Position numbers and translations under genes: made by a program. Under the pieces are notes generated by a model. The model was given only the letters and a program-made list of their open reading frames with translations. It was not told the DNA's origin and made no database searches. DNA of 64,000 nt from Gloeocapsopsis dulcis (GTDB lineage Bacteria > Cyanobacteriota > Cyanobacteriia > Cyanobacteriales > Chroococcidiopsidaceae), in contig NZ_CP119968.1 of NCBI RefSeq assembly GCF_032163395.1, positions 2,155,501-2,219,500 on the forward strand. Reading direction: 5' to 3'. Below, piece after piece: positions 46,028 through 54,958 of this stretch (position 1 is the stretch's first letter; the number at the start of each line of letters is the position of its first letter).

Positions 46028-46139
46028 TTTTATTTGTATTTCCTTGTAGTATTTAGACTTTAAATTGGGGTACGAGCAAGAAGCGCAAAGCCCAAGAAAA
46101 CCCTCTAGCCTCTAACTCCTCGCTCCTTGCCCCTATCTC

Positions 46140-47021
46140 TTATGCTCGAGTGACGCTGATAATCCTGCCACCTTTTTTGGTGATTTCCTGGTACTTTTGC
46201 GTAAGACGCTCGTAAGGCACTAAAAACGCAGTGCTACTCCGGCGTACTTTTGGATATCCAGGTTGCAAAATGCCAACGACTTCAATGCGGTATATCCGTC
46301 CGCTTGCTTCAGATGTACCACCAAGGGCTTTTCTTGGTGCAGCATCATTAGGAATTGCAGCGTGTTTCCAGCTAGAACCACTACTACCCGCTGGTTGCAC
46401 AATATTGGAAGCTTGATTGCGTCCAAGTTCGCGGGTTAACCGAGGAGATTTACCGCCTACTGTGCCGCGATCGCTCGTAGCATATCCGCGATACAGCTGA
46501 AACATGCGTGTAAAACCAGTGGTTTGTACGCCTGGCTCTACCATAAAGCCGCGATAGTACGGCACTACGTTATTGCCAAAGCTGTTTTCGTATTCAATGC
46601 TATCGATATGCGAATCAATCTCAGCATCGTAGCCTTGTTCCTCACATAACTGCGTGTGGTAGGCTAGTTCTTCTTCACTGTATGGTGCCCGACCTAAGAG
46701 ATGCTTGAAATTGAGTTCAACAAAGCGTTGATTTGAATTCGGATAGAAAAACTTGTTTTTGTATAAATCTGATTTAGCAACGGCGCGGACAAAATCTCGA
46801 ACTGTGATATTTCCCTGCCGTAATAGCGATTCAGCAGAGGTTAAACGTTCTGCTTTCATCACGTAGTCGTTGCCCAATACCTGACGATAGACAGCGCGAA
46901 TAACTGTTTGAATGTCATCTTCTGTCCAATCAGGTCGCAGCTCGACTCTTGATGAAGCATCAAACGCCGAAAGACCAAGTCGCCCTGCTGCTGCTAAATT
47001 GTTCACCATTAAAGCACTCAT
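46140..47021 (-). CDS. cpcC: Phycocyanin rod linker CpcC
   Basis: The 293-aa product starts [20 protein letters not shown] at ATG 47021, preceded by GGAG. It has the PBS linker domain ([50 protein letters not shown]) and a C-terminal CpcD-like domain ([36 protein letters not shown]). It joins phycocyanin hexamers in rods. It is the only CpcC in the operon; many relatives carry two. Confidence 0.94.
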   Translation of the reverse strand: MSALMVNNLAAAGRLGLSAFDASSRVELRPDWTEDDIQTVIRAVYRQVLGNDYVMKAERLTSAESLLRQGNITVRDFVRAVAKSDLYKNKFFYPNSNQRFVELNFKHLLGRAPYSEEELAYHTQLCEEQGYDAEIDSHIDSIEYENSFGNNVVPYYRGFMVEPGVQTTGFTRMFQLYRGYATSDRGTVGGKSPRLTRELGRNQASNIVQPAGSSGSSWKHAAIPNDAAPRKALGGTSEASGRIYRIEVVGILQPGYPKVRRSSTAFLVPYERLTQKYQEITKKGGRIISVTRA

Positions 47022-47146
47022 CAACGGTTCTCCAACGCAATAAATTTTGATTCTGCAAAATTGGAAAAACAATGCCCGGAAAAATTAGCAACTGCTAGCT
47101 TTTTGTGCCAACACTCGCTCACTCTTCCGGGCATCGCACCTGAATA

Positions 47147-47635
47147 CTAGCTCAGGGCGTTAATGGCGTAATCAATGTAGGTGTTGGCTTCGTTAGCTGC
47201 TTGACCTTGCAAGCCGTGGTTGGACTTGATGTGCTTCAATGCTTCGACGTACCAGCTAGGAGATAGATCAAAGGTGCGGTTGATTTCATCTAAACCAGCA
47301 ATTAAGTACTCGTCCATAGGACCTGTACCACCAGAAACTAGGCAGTAAGTCACCATACGGAGGTAGTGACCGATATCACGAGCACACTTGGACTTACCAC
47401 GCGAATCAGCAGCATACTGAGGTCCCTGCATTTGGGTGGTGTAAGGGAACTTTTGATAAACTGCTTGAGCAGCTCCATCGATCAGTTGCTGTGACTTTTG
47501 AGTCAATGCTCTCGCAGCTTCCATGCTAGCTGCTGCCCGATCAAAGCGACCATTGATAGCTTGTAGTTCAGTGTTGCTTAAAAAACGACCTTGGGTATCT
47601 GCAGCACCAATTGCTTCTGTAATTGGGGTTTTCAT
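47147..47635 (-). CDS. cpcA: C-phycocyanin alpha subunit
   Basis: The 162-aa product has [21 protein letters not shown], the chromophore Cys84 in [18 protein letters not shown], and [13 protein letters not shown] near the C-terminus. It binds one phycocyanobilin, attached by CpcE/F. It follows cpcB by 60 bp. Length is canonical. Confidence 0.98.
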   Translation of the reverse strand: MKTPITEAIGAADTQGRFLSNTELQAINGRFDRAAASMEAARALTQKSQQLIDGAAQAVYQKFPYTTQMQGPQYAADSRGKSKCARDIGHYLRMVTYCLVSGGTGPMDEYLIAGLDEINRTFDLSPSWYVEALKHIKSNHGLQGQAANEANTYIDYAINALS

Positions 47636-47695
47636 TGTTGCAATATCTCCTTTTGTTTTCTCGTAGTTTACTTAGCTATATGAGCTTTGAAAATA

Positions 47696-48214
47696 TTAGG
47701 CAACAGCAGAAGCAGCGCGATCAAAGTAGCTAGCTACTTCAGACATTAACTGGCTGCAATCACCTTGGGTAATACCGTTGGGGTCGTTAGCAATCTTAAC
47801 AGCGGCATCTTTCATCTTTTGCACGCCAGCAGCAACTGAACCACCAGGTACGCCCAAAGCTTGATAAGTTTCACGCAGACCGTTCAAGCAGCGATCGTCT
47901 AGTACGCTAGCATCCCCAGCCATTACAGCATAAGTTACATAGCGTAAGATAATTTCCATGTCGCGTAAGCAAGCAGCCATACGACGGTTGGTGTAAGCAT
48001 TTCCACCTGGTTGAATCAACTGTGGCTGCTCTTCAAACAACGCACGAGCTGCATCGGTAACAATACTCGAAGCATTACTGGTGATGCGATTAACTGTGTC
48101 CATGCGCTTGTTGCCGTCTTTCACCATGTTGGTGAGAGCATCCAATTGCTCGCTGCTGAGGAACTCACCTCTAGAGTCAGCTTGGGATACTACTTTGGCG
48201 AATGCATCTAACAT
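47696..48214 (-). CDS. cpcB: C-phycocyanin beta subunit
   Basis: The 172-aa product starts [19 protein letters not shown] at ATG 48214, preceded by AGGAG. It has the Cys82 chromophore context [20 protein letters not shown] and Cys153 in GDCSQLMSE. It is the first gene of the cpc operon (cpcB-A-C-D-D-E-F-G-G-G). A longer upstream frame is not conserved sequence. Confidence 0.98.
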   Translation of the reverse strand: MLDAFAKVVSQADSRGEFLSSEQLDALTNMVKDGNKRMDTVNRITSNASSIVTDAARALFEEQPQLIQPGGNAYTNRRMAACLRDMEIILRYVTYAVMAGDASVLDDRCLNGLRETYQALGVPGGSVAAGVQKMKDAAVKIANDPNGITQGDCSQLMSEVASYFDRAASAVA

Positions 48215-48757
48215 CGACTTTATTCTCCTAATGAGCGAAAAGTAGAGTGCTGTTTTTAAAAAATCAGGCAGGAATGTTGTTGTATGCAGTTGGAATTGAC
48301 TGCAACAGACTCCGCTTAAACACTTTTTCAAGCTTTCCTCAGTTACTCTCGGTTGCCGTAAGTCAGGGATCAAACGGTACCAGGAGAGAAATCTGAGAGA
48401 CCTTGTGACTTTTATGAGAAAGTCGTCAACTTGATAACGAGTGTTTTTTGTTGCTTTTGCCTGTCACTTAACCCCTCCAGGTAATCTTTATACAATGCCG
48501 TCGTGTCATTATTTTTTACGAGTTGTTAAGTTTTACTTGTGAGTAGTAAACAAAAGCTCAATTCCTTTACATACAAGGGATTTGCCCCCATAATCTGAGC
48601 AACTACCGTAACAAAACTTAGCGTATTTATACTCAATATCTTCTCAAGCAGTTTTTTTGTGTTTTCTTAATTTCAGCTATAAGCAACGAATGACAAGGCT
48701 TTACAGCTCATCTGTTTCATTTCACTTGTGTAACTTCTATTAAGAAAAATGAAGTAA
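48215..48757 (-). promoter_or_regulatory. cpc operon leader and promoter region
   Basis: The region upstream of cpcB is more than 500 bp with no gene. It should hold the strong light-driven cpc promoter and its usual long 5' leader. I can point to AGGAG before cpcB but cannot place the start site. Confidence 0.5.
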
Positions 48758-48940
48758 TTGTATCTAAATATTTCAGTTAATTATCTCAATTTAGTCATGA
48801 AGCAGATCATTTCCCACATTTTTTGTCAAACGATGGACTCAAGAGGGCTTAAAGGTCAGAAAATTTCTTTGACACCAAAGCAGGGATTTAATCAGGACGC
48901 CTTGTGTTATGTCTCAAGGAATATAGACACAAATATTTTT

Positions 48941-48968
48941 TTTCAAGAAGAAATATTTCTTCTTGAAA
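48941..48968. repeat. Perfect 28-bp palindrome
   Basis: TTTCAAGAAGAAAT is followed immediately by its exact reverse complement (ATTTCTTCTTGAAA) with no loop, next to a run of eight T. It lies 47 bp before the tnpB remnant and may be an end hairpin of that element. It lacks the T-run after the stem that a + strand terminator would need. Confidence 0.8.
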
Positions 48969-49014
48969 CCAGATGATTTGCCTGCGGTGATACCTTCTAG
49001 TAGGGGCAAGGTAA

Positions 49015-49600
49015 TAAAACTTAACTTAGGATTAACTAATTTTGTAGTAGCTTCAGCTAATTCTAAAATCAAACAACCCAATGGATGAAAAAGTATTAGA
49101 GAAATCTCAAGCGCAAACAACAAAAGTTAGCTCGGAAATTCAAAGGCTCTAAAAGTAGAGGCAAAGCTAGAAAGCTGGTTGCTAAAACTCACTCGAAAGT
49201 TACTCCTTGTCATGTTCGCGAGCATCTTGAAGAAAAGATTTTCTACATAAACTATCCTGCAAAATATCAACGAAAATTAAGTGATTGTTGTAGAAGATTT
49301 GGCAGTTAAAAATATGGTAAGAAACCCTAACTTATCCAAGGCAATAAGCCAAGTATTTTGGGGAATGTTCTGTACAATGTTGAAATATAAAGCAAAACAA
49401 GAAGGAGAATATATTTAGAAAATGAGAGATTTTTTCCTTCTAGTAAAACTTGCTATGTCTGCTTGAATGTTGTAAATAGTTTGCCCTTAGATATTCGATC
49501 AAAAGTCCACACATGAGTCTGTGAGTTCCGAAGCCCACTCTATACCGATGCTCAGTTAGCAATGGGTAGTTCACATCACTAAAACTTTTGCTAGGAGAGC
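49015..49600 (+). pseudogene. tnpB: IS200/IS605 tnpB (IS1341-type) remnant
   Basis: Scattered frames read LGLTNFVVASANSKIKQPN, then KGSKSRGKARKLVAKTHSKV, then VVEDLAVKNMVRNPNLSKA, GMFCTMLKYKAKQEGEYI and FFPSSKTCYVCLNVVNSLPL. These are successive segments of TnpB, ending in the first half of its zinc finger. Several frameshifts and stops show that it is dead. TnpB is the RNA-guided nuclease of IS605-type elements. The N-terminal third is unrecognisable. Confidence 0.8.
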
Positions 49601-49610
49601 TTTTTAAGCT

Positions 49611-50564
49611 CTAATAACAAGAAGTAGTGGTTCTGCGGCGCAGGACTTCCAGAAGTGTCACCAAAGTAGCTGGCAAAGACGCGATCGCCTCAATTACTTC
49701 TCCACTGACAGGGTGTTGCAACCTCAGTTTCCAAGCATGAAGTGCTTGTCCAGGAAGATTTACACCGACTGAATGACCCGAACTATACACAGGATCTCCC
49801 ACAATCGGATGACCTAAAGAAGCACAATGAACACGAATTTGATGCGTACGTCCCGTTTCTAGCTGAAAGTGCATGAGTGTATAGTTACCTAATCGCTCTA
49901 AAATGCGCCAGTGGGTAATTGCAGAACGCCCTCCCTTCTCCACAGGTACAACAGCCATTTTTTTGCGATCTACTGGATGGCGACCGATAGGAAGGTCAAC
50001 TGTACCACTCTCGGTTTTAGGTACACCATAGACAACGCCTAGATATTCCCTACGGGCAGTTTTCGCTTTGAGTTGTGCTTGCAGATGTTGTTGCGCAAAA
50101 TCTGTTTTGGCGATCGCGATCGCACCCGTCGTATCTTTGTCCAAGCGATGCACAATTCCAGGACGCTGGACGCCACCGATACCTGGTAAGTTAGGACAGT
50201 GCGCGAGTAATGCATTGACTAATGTACCTCCAGCGTGACCAGGTGCTGGATGAACGACTAACCCTGCTGGCTTGTTAACGATTAACAGCGAGTCATCTTC
50301 GTAAAGAATATCTAGCGGAATATTTTCCGGTTGCAAATCTAGCGGTTGTGCATCGGGAATTTCAACTGTAATGCGATCGCCTGGTTTTACAGCAACTTTT
50401 TTAGACGTGCAAATTTTACTGTTGACTTGTACTTGCCCTTGTTCGATTAGGTGTTGGATACGCGATCGCGACAAATCAGGTAATTCTTGTGCCAGATAAC
50501 GGTCAAGGCGATCGCTTTGTGTTTGAACTTGAATGTCGATTGTCAATTCAGACTTCCCGCACAA
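49611..50564 (-). CDS. rluD: Ribosomal large-subunit pseudouridine synthase (RluA/RluD family)
   Basis: The 317-aa product has an N-terminal S4 domain (DRLDRYLAQELPDLSRSRIQ, residues 17-75). The RluA catalytic domain has the Asp in HRLDKDTTGAIAIAK (about residue 143), VNKPAGLVVHPAPGH and ETGRTHQIRVHCASLGHPIVGD. It modifies uridines in 23S rRNA. The GTG at 50564 is used because no later ATG precedes the S4 domain. It is divergent from the CBASS-like effector. Confidence 0.94.
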   Translation of the reverse strand: MCGKSELTIDIQVQTQSDRLDRYLAQELPDLSRSRIQHLIEQGQVQVNSKICTSKKVAVKPGDRITVEIPDAQPLDLQPENIPLDILYEDDSLLIVNKPAGLVVHPAPGHAGGTLVNALLAHCPNLPGIGGVQRPGIVHRLDKDTTGAIAIAKTDFAQQHLQAQLKAKTARREYLGVVYGVPKTESGTVDLPIGRHPVDRKKMAVVPVEKGGRSAITHWRILERLGNYTLMHFQLETGRTHQIRVHCASLGHPIVGDPVYSSGHSVGVNLPGQALHAWKLRLQHPVSGEVIEAIASLPATLVTLLEVLRRRTTTSCY

Positions 50565-50822
50565 AGTAAATGAACAGCAAGGCTCTGTACTATAAACTGT
50601 TCGACTGGCTAAAGCTTCTGTTGAGATAAAGCAGCTCTAAAGTGAATTGTTAGAACTTAAGGGACTAGCGTTTGCTATTAATTGAATCAAACTGGGTACG
50701 GGTATCCCTACCTCCTTAGTAGTTCTTTGGTACTAAACCTAAAGATAAGACAGTTCGCTATATAGCGTCAACAAACCAAGCGGTACACTAAATATAGAGA
50801 TAGCTACTTGGAGCAAGCTTTC

Positions 50823-51464
50823 ATGCACGCCTACGCAACAAACGCTTCCGAGCGAGAATCTACTCCAATTTGGTTGGCGTTTTTTGCTGTAGTTGCTGCT
50901 CTAATTTTGAGTTCTGGGTTGAAGTTCACAAACTTAGAAGTCCCTTGGTGGGTTGATGCTCCTTCAGTCATGGGATTTTACGGTCTAATTTATCAATGGT
51001 TTGATAAATACCTGTGGTGTCAGAAGCTCAAATTTATATCATTCTCATCGATTCCAAATCTCCAAGGAACTTGGGTAGGAGTTGTTCATTCGTCTTATGG
51101 TGGTGAAACTGACGTTCCAGATGTAATTTTGTATATTCGGCAAACTTGGACACGCTTAAATGTGCGGTTGACTACCCAAAATTCCAGTTCATATTCCATT
51201 ATGGCAGCAGTCAATACGCAGGAATCTTCAGAACCTTGTTTGAAATATGAATATATGAACGAACCGTCTGCTCTAAGTGTCAATACTATGAATGCTCATC
51301 GAGGCACAGCTAATTTACAGTTATCCCCAGATGGTAATGAATTAGTTGGGGACTATTTCACTGGTCGTGGCAGACAAAATCTCGGAACTATGGAATTCAA
51401 GCTTGTTTCTCGTGAGTATTTGACGCGAGCAGAAGCTTTAAGAAGAGCAACTCAACAACCTTGA
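50823..51464 (+). CDS. Cap15-like CBASS effector (2TM plus beta-barrel)
   Basis: The 213-aa product has two membrane helices (about residues 16-33 and 42-60), a short basic linker and a beta-rich soluble domain with LQGTWVGVVHSS, DVILYIRQTW, GTANLQLSPDGNELVGDYFTG and GTMEFKLVSREYL. This is the layout of the S-2TM-beta/Cap15 CBASS effector, whose barrel binds a cyclic nucleotide and whose helices then disrupt the inner membrane. The CD-NTase gene begins 36 bp after its stop. I chose the ATG at 50823 (GGAG 9 nt upstream); a TTG at 50808 would add five residues. Confidence 0.8.
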   Translation: MHAYATNASERESTPIWLAFFAVVAALILSSGLKFTNLEVPWWVDAPSVMGFYGLIYQWFDKYLWCQKLKFISFSSIPNLQGTWVGVVHSSYGGETDVPDVILYIRQTWTRLNVRLTTQNSSSYSIMAAVNTQESSEPCLKYEYMNEPSALSVNTMNAHRGTANLQLSPDGNELVGDYFTGRGRQNLGTMEFKLVSREYLTRAEALRRATQQP

Positions 51465-51500
51465 TAAGGTTCTTCGTTTGTTCTAAGCATACTAAACCTC

Positions 51501-52376
51501 ATGGCTATTTCTGAATCTCAACTTCAAACTTGGTCTAATCAGGGAGCAATTATATCGGCTCAAAATACTCATCAGTCTATTAGGAACGCATTGCAAAGTT
51601 ATCAGTGGTCTTCCAATATTGCTTACAATAGCTACTTGCAAGGTTCATACAGAAATTCAACCAATATTCGTGGTGATAGTGATGTGGATCTTGTAGTGGA
51701 ACTTACTTCTGGCTTTTACTCAAATTTGACGGCAGAAGAGAAATTTCAGTTAGGGATGACATCCGCTGATTATACTTGGGCTGCTTTTCGGCAAGATGTA
51801 ATTGCTGCACTATCTAAGTATTATGGTTCTCAACATGTTGATACATCGGGTAGTAAGTCGATCAAGCTATTACCTAATAGTGGACGACTCAAAGCAGATA
51901 TTGTTGTAGCAGCAACTTATAAGCATTACGAGAAGATGAAATTAGTAGCAGAAGGTATGACGTTTTGGACAGTGCCTGGAGGACAACAAATCTGTAACTT
52001 TCCAAGACGACATTATGATAACGGTGCAGCCAAAAATTCCAATCAACAAACTCGTGGGTGGTATAAGCCTACAGTTCGAGTTTTCAAGAATGCTAGAAGT
52101 CGTATAAATACGGGACTTCTTTTTCCAAGGCAATTTCCTTCCTACTTTATTGAGTGTCTCTTATACAATGTTCCAAGCAATAAATTTGGTGTTAGTTTTC
52201 AATCGACATTTACAAGTTCACTCAATTGGTTAAGCACTGAATTGAATAGTGGTAACTGGCAACGTTTTGTATGCCAAAATGAGATGAGCTACCTATTTGG
52301 AAACTCATCAGTTCAGTGGAATATTGATGACGCTCGTGATTATGTAGGGAAGTTGATAAATCTTTGGAATACGTAA
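51501..52376 (+). CDS. CBASS cyclic nucleotide synthase (CD-NTase)
   Basis: The 291-aa product has the nucleotidyltransferase motif GSYRNSTNIRGDSDVDLVVE with Gly48-Ser49 and the DxD Asp61/Asp63, and the third Asp in KADIVVAA (Asp133). It also has the OAS1-type C-terminal helical region with GGQQICNFPRRHYDNG and TRGWYKPTVRVFKNAR. This is a cGAS/DncV-like enzyme with all catalytic residues intact. It should make a cyclic oligonucleotide upon phage infection that activates the upstream membrane effector. No HORMA/TRIP13, E1/E2 or JAB genes are present, so this is the minimal (type I) arrangement. Product identity is unknown. Confidence 0.88.
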   Translation: MAISESQLQTWSNQGAIISAQNTHQSIRNALQSYQWSSNIAYNSYLQGSYRNSTNIRGDSDVDLVVELTSGFYSNLTAEEKFQLGMTSADYTWAAFRQDVIAALSKYYGSQHVDTSGSKSIKLLPNSGRLKADIVVAATYKHYEKMKLVAEGMTFWTVPGGQQICNFPRRHYDNGAAKNSNQQTRGWYKPTVRVFKNARSRINTGLLFPRQFPSYFIECLLYNVPSNKFGVSFQSTFTSSLNWLSTELNSGNWQRFVCQNEMSYLFGNSSVQWNIDDARDYVGKLINLWNT

Positions 52377-52586
52377 GGTGATTGATTGTGGTTGCGCAGT
52401 CGAACAACCCTGTTGGAGGGGACTAGCAAAGATCTCGGTGGTGTTGAATAAGGTTACTTTCAGCCGCTCAACTGGAACGTTATCTTGCTTTATTCCTAAG
52501 TTGTGACGGTACATACGGTACCTAAAGGTTATATGTAAGAAGTTCAGCATTAAGTTAGCTTTAATTGTTGCAACGATGCGTGTTCT

Positions 52587-53303
52587 ATGAACTTCGACCA
52601 AGCTGATTTTGAAGTGCGGTGTGAGTGGGGTAAACAAGGAGTTTTGCAATTAGCTCCTGTTAGTGATGTCATTATCGTTGTAGATGTTCTCTCATTCTCG
52701 ACGTGCGTTGACATTGCTAACAGCCAGGGAGCGATCATCTATCCCTACCAGTGGAAAGATGAATCTGCACAAGTATTTGCTCAGTCCGTTGATGCGGAAT
52801 TAGCAGACAAGCGCGGCGGCAGTCGTTACTCATTATCCCCAGCATCGTTAATGGCAATTAGCAAAGAGGCGCGGTTAGTGCTTCCCTCTCCTAACGGTTC
52901 ATCTTTGAGCTTGACAGCAGAAGCAACTCCGACTTTAACTGGATGTTTAAGAAATTGTCGAGCCGTTGCATTAGCAGCCATGAGTTATGGACAGAGGATT
53001 GCCGTTGTACCAGCAGGTGAGCAATGGAGTGATGGTAGCCTTCGTCCGTCCTTTGAGGACTTAATTGGAGCAGGTGCACTCATCAGTTATCTTGGCGGTA
53101 GTCTGTCACCAGAGGCGCAAGCCGCAGCCACAGCATATCGAAACTTTCAATACAGTCTAGAGTGTCTAATCAAGCAATGTGGCTCTGGCAAAGAACTGAT
53201 TGAGCGAGGTTTTGAGCAGGATGTTGAGTTAGCAGCAGAGTTAAATGTCAGCGATTGTGTTCCTACATTGGTTGACAGAGCCTATATCAATCCCGCAAGA
53301 TAA
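52587..53303 (+). CDS. comB: ComB-like 2-phosphosulfolactate phosphatase family protein
   Basis: The 238-aa product has the ComB layout with VVDVLSFSTCVDIA, RLVLPSPNGSSLS, AVALAAMSYGQRIAVVPAGEQW and DLIGAGALISYLGG, and a C-terminal ELIERGFEQDVELAAELNVS. ComB removes phosphate from 2-phosphosulfolactate in coenzyme M synthesis; in cyanobacteria the family is common and its real substrate is not settled. It follows the CBASS-like pair by 210 bp and is probably unrelated to it. Confidence 0.85.
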   Translation: MNFDQADFEVRCEWGKQGVLQLAPVSDVIIVVDVLSFSTCVDIANSQGAIIYPYQWKDESAQVFAQSVDAELADKRGGSRYSLSPASLMAISKEARLVLPSPNGSSLSLTAEATPTLTGCLRNCRAVALAAMSYGQRIAVVPAGEQWSDGSLRPSFEDLIGAGALISYLGGSLSPEAQAAATAYRNFQYSLECLIKQCGSGKELIERGFEQDVELAAELNVSDCVPTLVDRAYINPAR

Positions 53304-53547
53304 TAACTCCAATGCAGCAGACGTTCGTGCTACTGATATTGAGTATCCAATCGAAGCATTGATTGAGATGGCGATCGCAAGCTTCCTTGACTTAGAGGCG
53401 TTAGGTTTTGCAGATTGTAAACTCCCTATTCATATTCAGTGTAGCTACCCTGCACGTCCGCTGATTAAAATCATCACAGTATATGAGCCTGGTCTTCGGC
53501 GATGGAAGGATGACTTTACTCAAAGGAGGCATAGTAACGATGACTAA
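53245..53547 (+). CDS. DUF4258-like toxin, probably 5'-altered
   Basis: The C-terminal half (LGFADCKLPIHIQCSYPARP, LIKIITVYEPGLRRWKDDF, TQRR) resembles the end of DUF4258 toxins, which typically finish VYEPDPxxWxxFxxRR. The N-terminal half (ATDIEYPIEALIEMAIAS) does not match, and the only ATG (53245) overlaps comB by 59 bp, so the start is doubtful. A later TTG (53359) or ATG (53368) is possible. It overlaps the next gene by 8 bp, as toxin-antitoxin pairs often do. Confidence 0.5.
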   Translation: MSAIVFLHWLTEPISIPQDNNSNAADVRATDIEYPIEALIEMAIASFLDLEALGFADCKLPIHIQCSYPARPLIKIITVYEPGLRRWKDDFTQRRHSNDD

Positions 53548-53773
53548 TAATTGGCAAGAAAGGTTAGTTGATAAGCAAGTAACCTATACCTTAGAGCTAA
53601 ACGGTAAGATCTTTTTAATTGAGAATGTTCCTGCTCGCGTAAATGAGGAAACTGGAGAGCAACTTTTCTCTTTCTCTACTGTTGAGCGTTTACAGCAGAT
53701 GATTTTAGACGGGGGAGAACCAGATCATTTTGTTCAAGTTCCTGTATATAACTACGTAAGTAGCGCAGGATAG
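53540..53773 (+). CDS. YgiT-type antitoxin-like protein without zinc cysteines
   Basis: The 77-aa product has the YgiT/MqsA-N pattern YTLELNGKIFLIENVPARVNEETGEQLFS and STVERLQQMI. It contains no Cys at all, so the CxxC zinc knuckles typical of the family are lost. ATG 53540 is preceded by AAAGGAGG and overlaps the stop of the DUF4258-like gene (ATGA), suggesting a coupled toxin-antitoxin pair. It lacks a helix-turn-helix, so autoregulation by this protein alone is unlikely. Confidence 0.65.
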   Translation: MTNNWQERLVDKQVTYTLELNGKIFLIENVPARVNEETGEQLFSFSTVERLQQMILDGGEPDHFVQVPVYNYVSSAG

Positions 53774-53811
53774 TACGTTGCTGCATTGCGCTACTAGTTC
53801 GAGCGCGGTTG

Positions 53812-54002
53812 TAAGGTTTTACCTAAAGCTGTGCGATTTTTATCTTATTGCATCAGTCGCATCTATCTTTCAAACTGGGCGACAGCCAGACAAAATATTG
53901 TGCATATTTACCACTTTACCAATCACAGCGATCGCCGGTGCGCTGAATTTCACTTCTATTTGCGTCACAATTGTGGCTAATGTGCCAATCAATTCTTCGT
54001 CA
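53812..54002 (-). pseudogene. Diverged copy of the cobA 3' end
   Basis: About 190 bp is nearly the same as 54768-54958, the 3' end of cobA plus 27 bp after its stop (roughly 85-90% identical by eye). It starts AGGTTTTACCTAAAGCTGTG and includes AACTGGGCGACAGCCAGACA and GCGATCGCCGGTGCGCTGAA. It has no start and its own frame is broken. The two copies flank the PIN-type module, suggesting insertion or duplication at cobA. Confidence 0.8.
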
Positions 54003-54108
54003 AGTTACGTTGAGGCGGGGTGGTAAGACAGTAGCTTAAAGGCAGTAACATAAAGCGTTAGGCATCGGAACAAACGTCAAGCTGCCCATTCTGTTAACTC
54101 TTGCTGCA

Positions 54109-54594
54109 ATGAAACCACAAGTGTACGTTGAAACTTCCATTCCCAGTTTTTATTACGAGGTACGTTCTACGCCTGACATGGTGGCAAGACGCGAATGGAC
54201 GAGGGAATGGTGGAGTAATGCAAGTAAGAACTATCGGCTTGTGACTAGTCTTGCTGTGCTGGATGAACTTAACAGAGGTAGCTTTCCCCGAAAGACTGAG
54301 GCAGTAGAAATGCTCAGCGGCTTGCTATTTGTTCCTATTGAACCCACAATTGCTGAAATCGTTGAAGTGTATATTCAGCAACACCTGATGCCCAAAGATC
54401 CAGTTGGAGATGCGCTACATCTTGCTCTAGCTTCATATCATAAGTGCGATTTTCTGTTGACCTGGAACTGTCGGCACTTAGCAAATGCGAACAAGTTCGG
54501 TCACATTCGACGAGTCAACGTTATGCTTGGATTGTACGTTCCAACACTAGTTACGCCATTAGAGTTAATCGGAGCGCCAGATGATGAAGGATGA
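54109..54594 (+). CDS. PIN-domain (VapC-like) toxin
   Basis: The 161-aa product has PIN-like features: the N-terminal VYVETSIPSFYYE (Glu where Asp is usual), LVTSLAVLDELNRG, DPVGDALHLALASYH with conserved Asp, and FLLTWNCRHLAN near the C-terminus. It is probably an RNase toxin of a type II system. It overlaps a 55-aa putative antitoxin gene by 14 bp. The pair lies in the interval between two copies of the cobA 3' end. Confidence 0.75.
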   Translation: MKPQVYVETSIPSFYYEVRSTPDMVARREWTREWWSNASKNYRLVTSLAVLDELNRGSFPRKTEAVEMLSGLLFVPIEPTIAEIVEVYIQQHLMPKDPVGDALHLALASYHKCDFLLTWNCRHLANANKFGHIRRVNVMLGLYVPTLVTPLELIGAPDDEG

Positions 54595-54748
54595 GGCAAT
54601 TAGCCAAATACGCGAAGTCCGCCACATTATTTCTGAGGAGCATGGACATGACCCTCAAAGGTTAGTGGACTATTACATCGAACTTCAGAAGCAATATCCT
54701 CAAGCTCAGTTCCAAGACAACCAGCCAGAACCTGTTCAAGCGTCATGA
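54581..54748 (+). CDS. Small antitoxin-like protein
   Basis: The 55-aa frame starts ATG ATG at 54581, overlapping the PIN gene's 3' end, and ends at TGA 54748. It encodes MMKDEAISQIREVRHIISEE, then HGHDPQRLVDYYIELQKQYP. This is helical and resembles antitoxins found with this class of PIN toxins. The overlap suggests translational coupling. It is too short for family confirmation by eye. Confidence 0.65.
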   Translation: MMKDEAISQIREVRHIISEEHGHDPQRLVDYYIELQKQYPQAQFQDNQPEPVQAS

Positions 54749-54767
54749 AAGCTAGCTGCTAATATGA

Positions 54768-54958
54768 AGGCTTTTACCTAAAGTTGTGCGATTTTTATCT
54801 TATTGCATCAGCCGCATCCAATGTCCAAACTGGGCGACAGCCGGACAAAATATTGTGCATATTTACGACCTTGCCAATCACCGCGATCGCCGGTGCGCTG
54901 AATTCTTTCTCTTCCATGTGCGCCACAATTGTGGCTAATGTGCCTATTAATTCTTCTT
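54768..54958 (-). repeat. 3' end of cobA, second copy of the direct repeat
   Basis: The repeat at 53812-54002 corresponds to this stretch, which spans the last 160 bp of the intact cobA and 27 bp beyond its stop. The copies are in the same orientation, 950 bp apart start to start. Confidence 0.8.

Noticed and set aside
48758-48976. 72-aa open frame before the tnpB remnant
   Set aside because: It has no ribosome-binding site or family match and runs through the palindrome; it might include tnpB debris but cannot be supported.
53778-54026. 82-aa open frame on the plus strand
   Set aside because: It is the antisense side of the duplicated cobA 3' end, not a gene.
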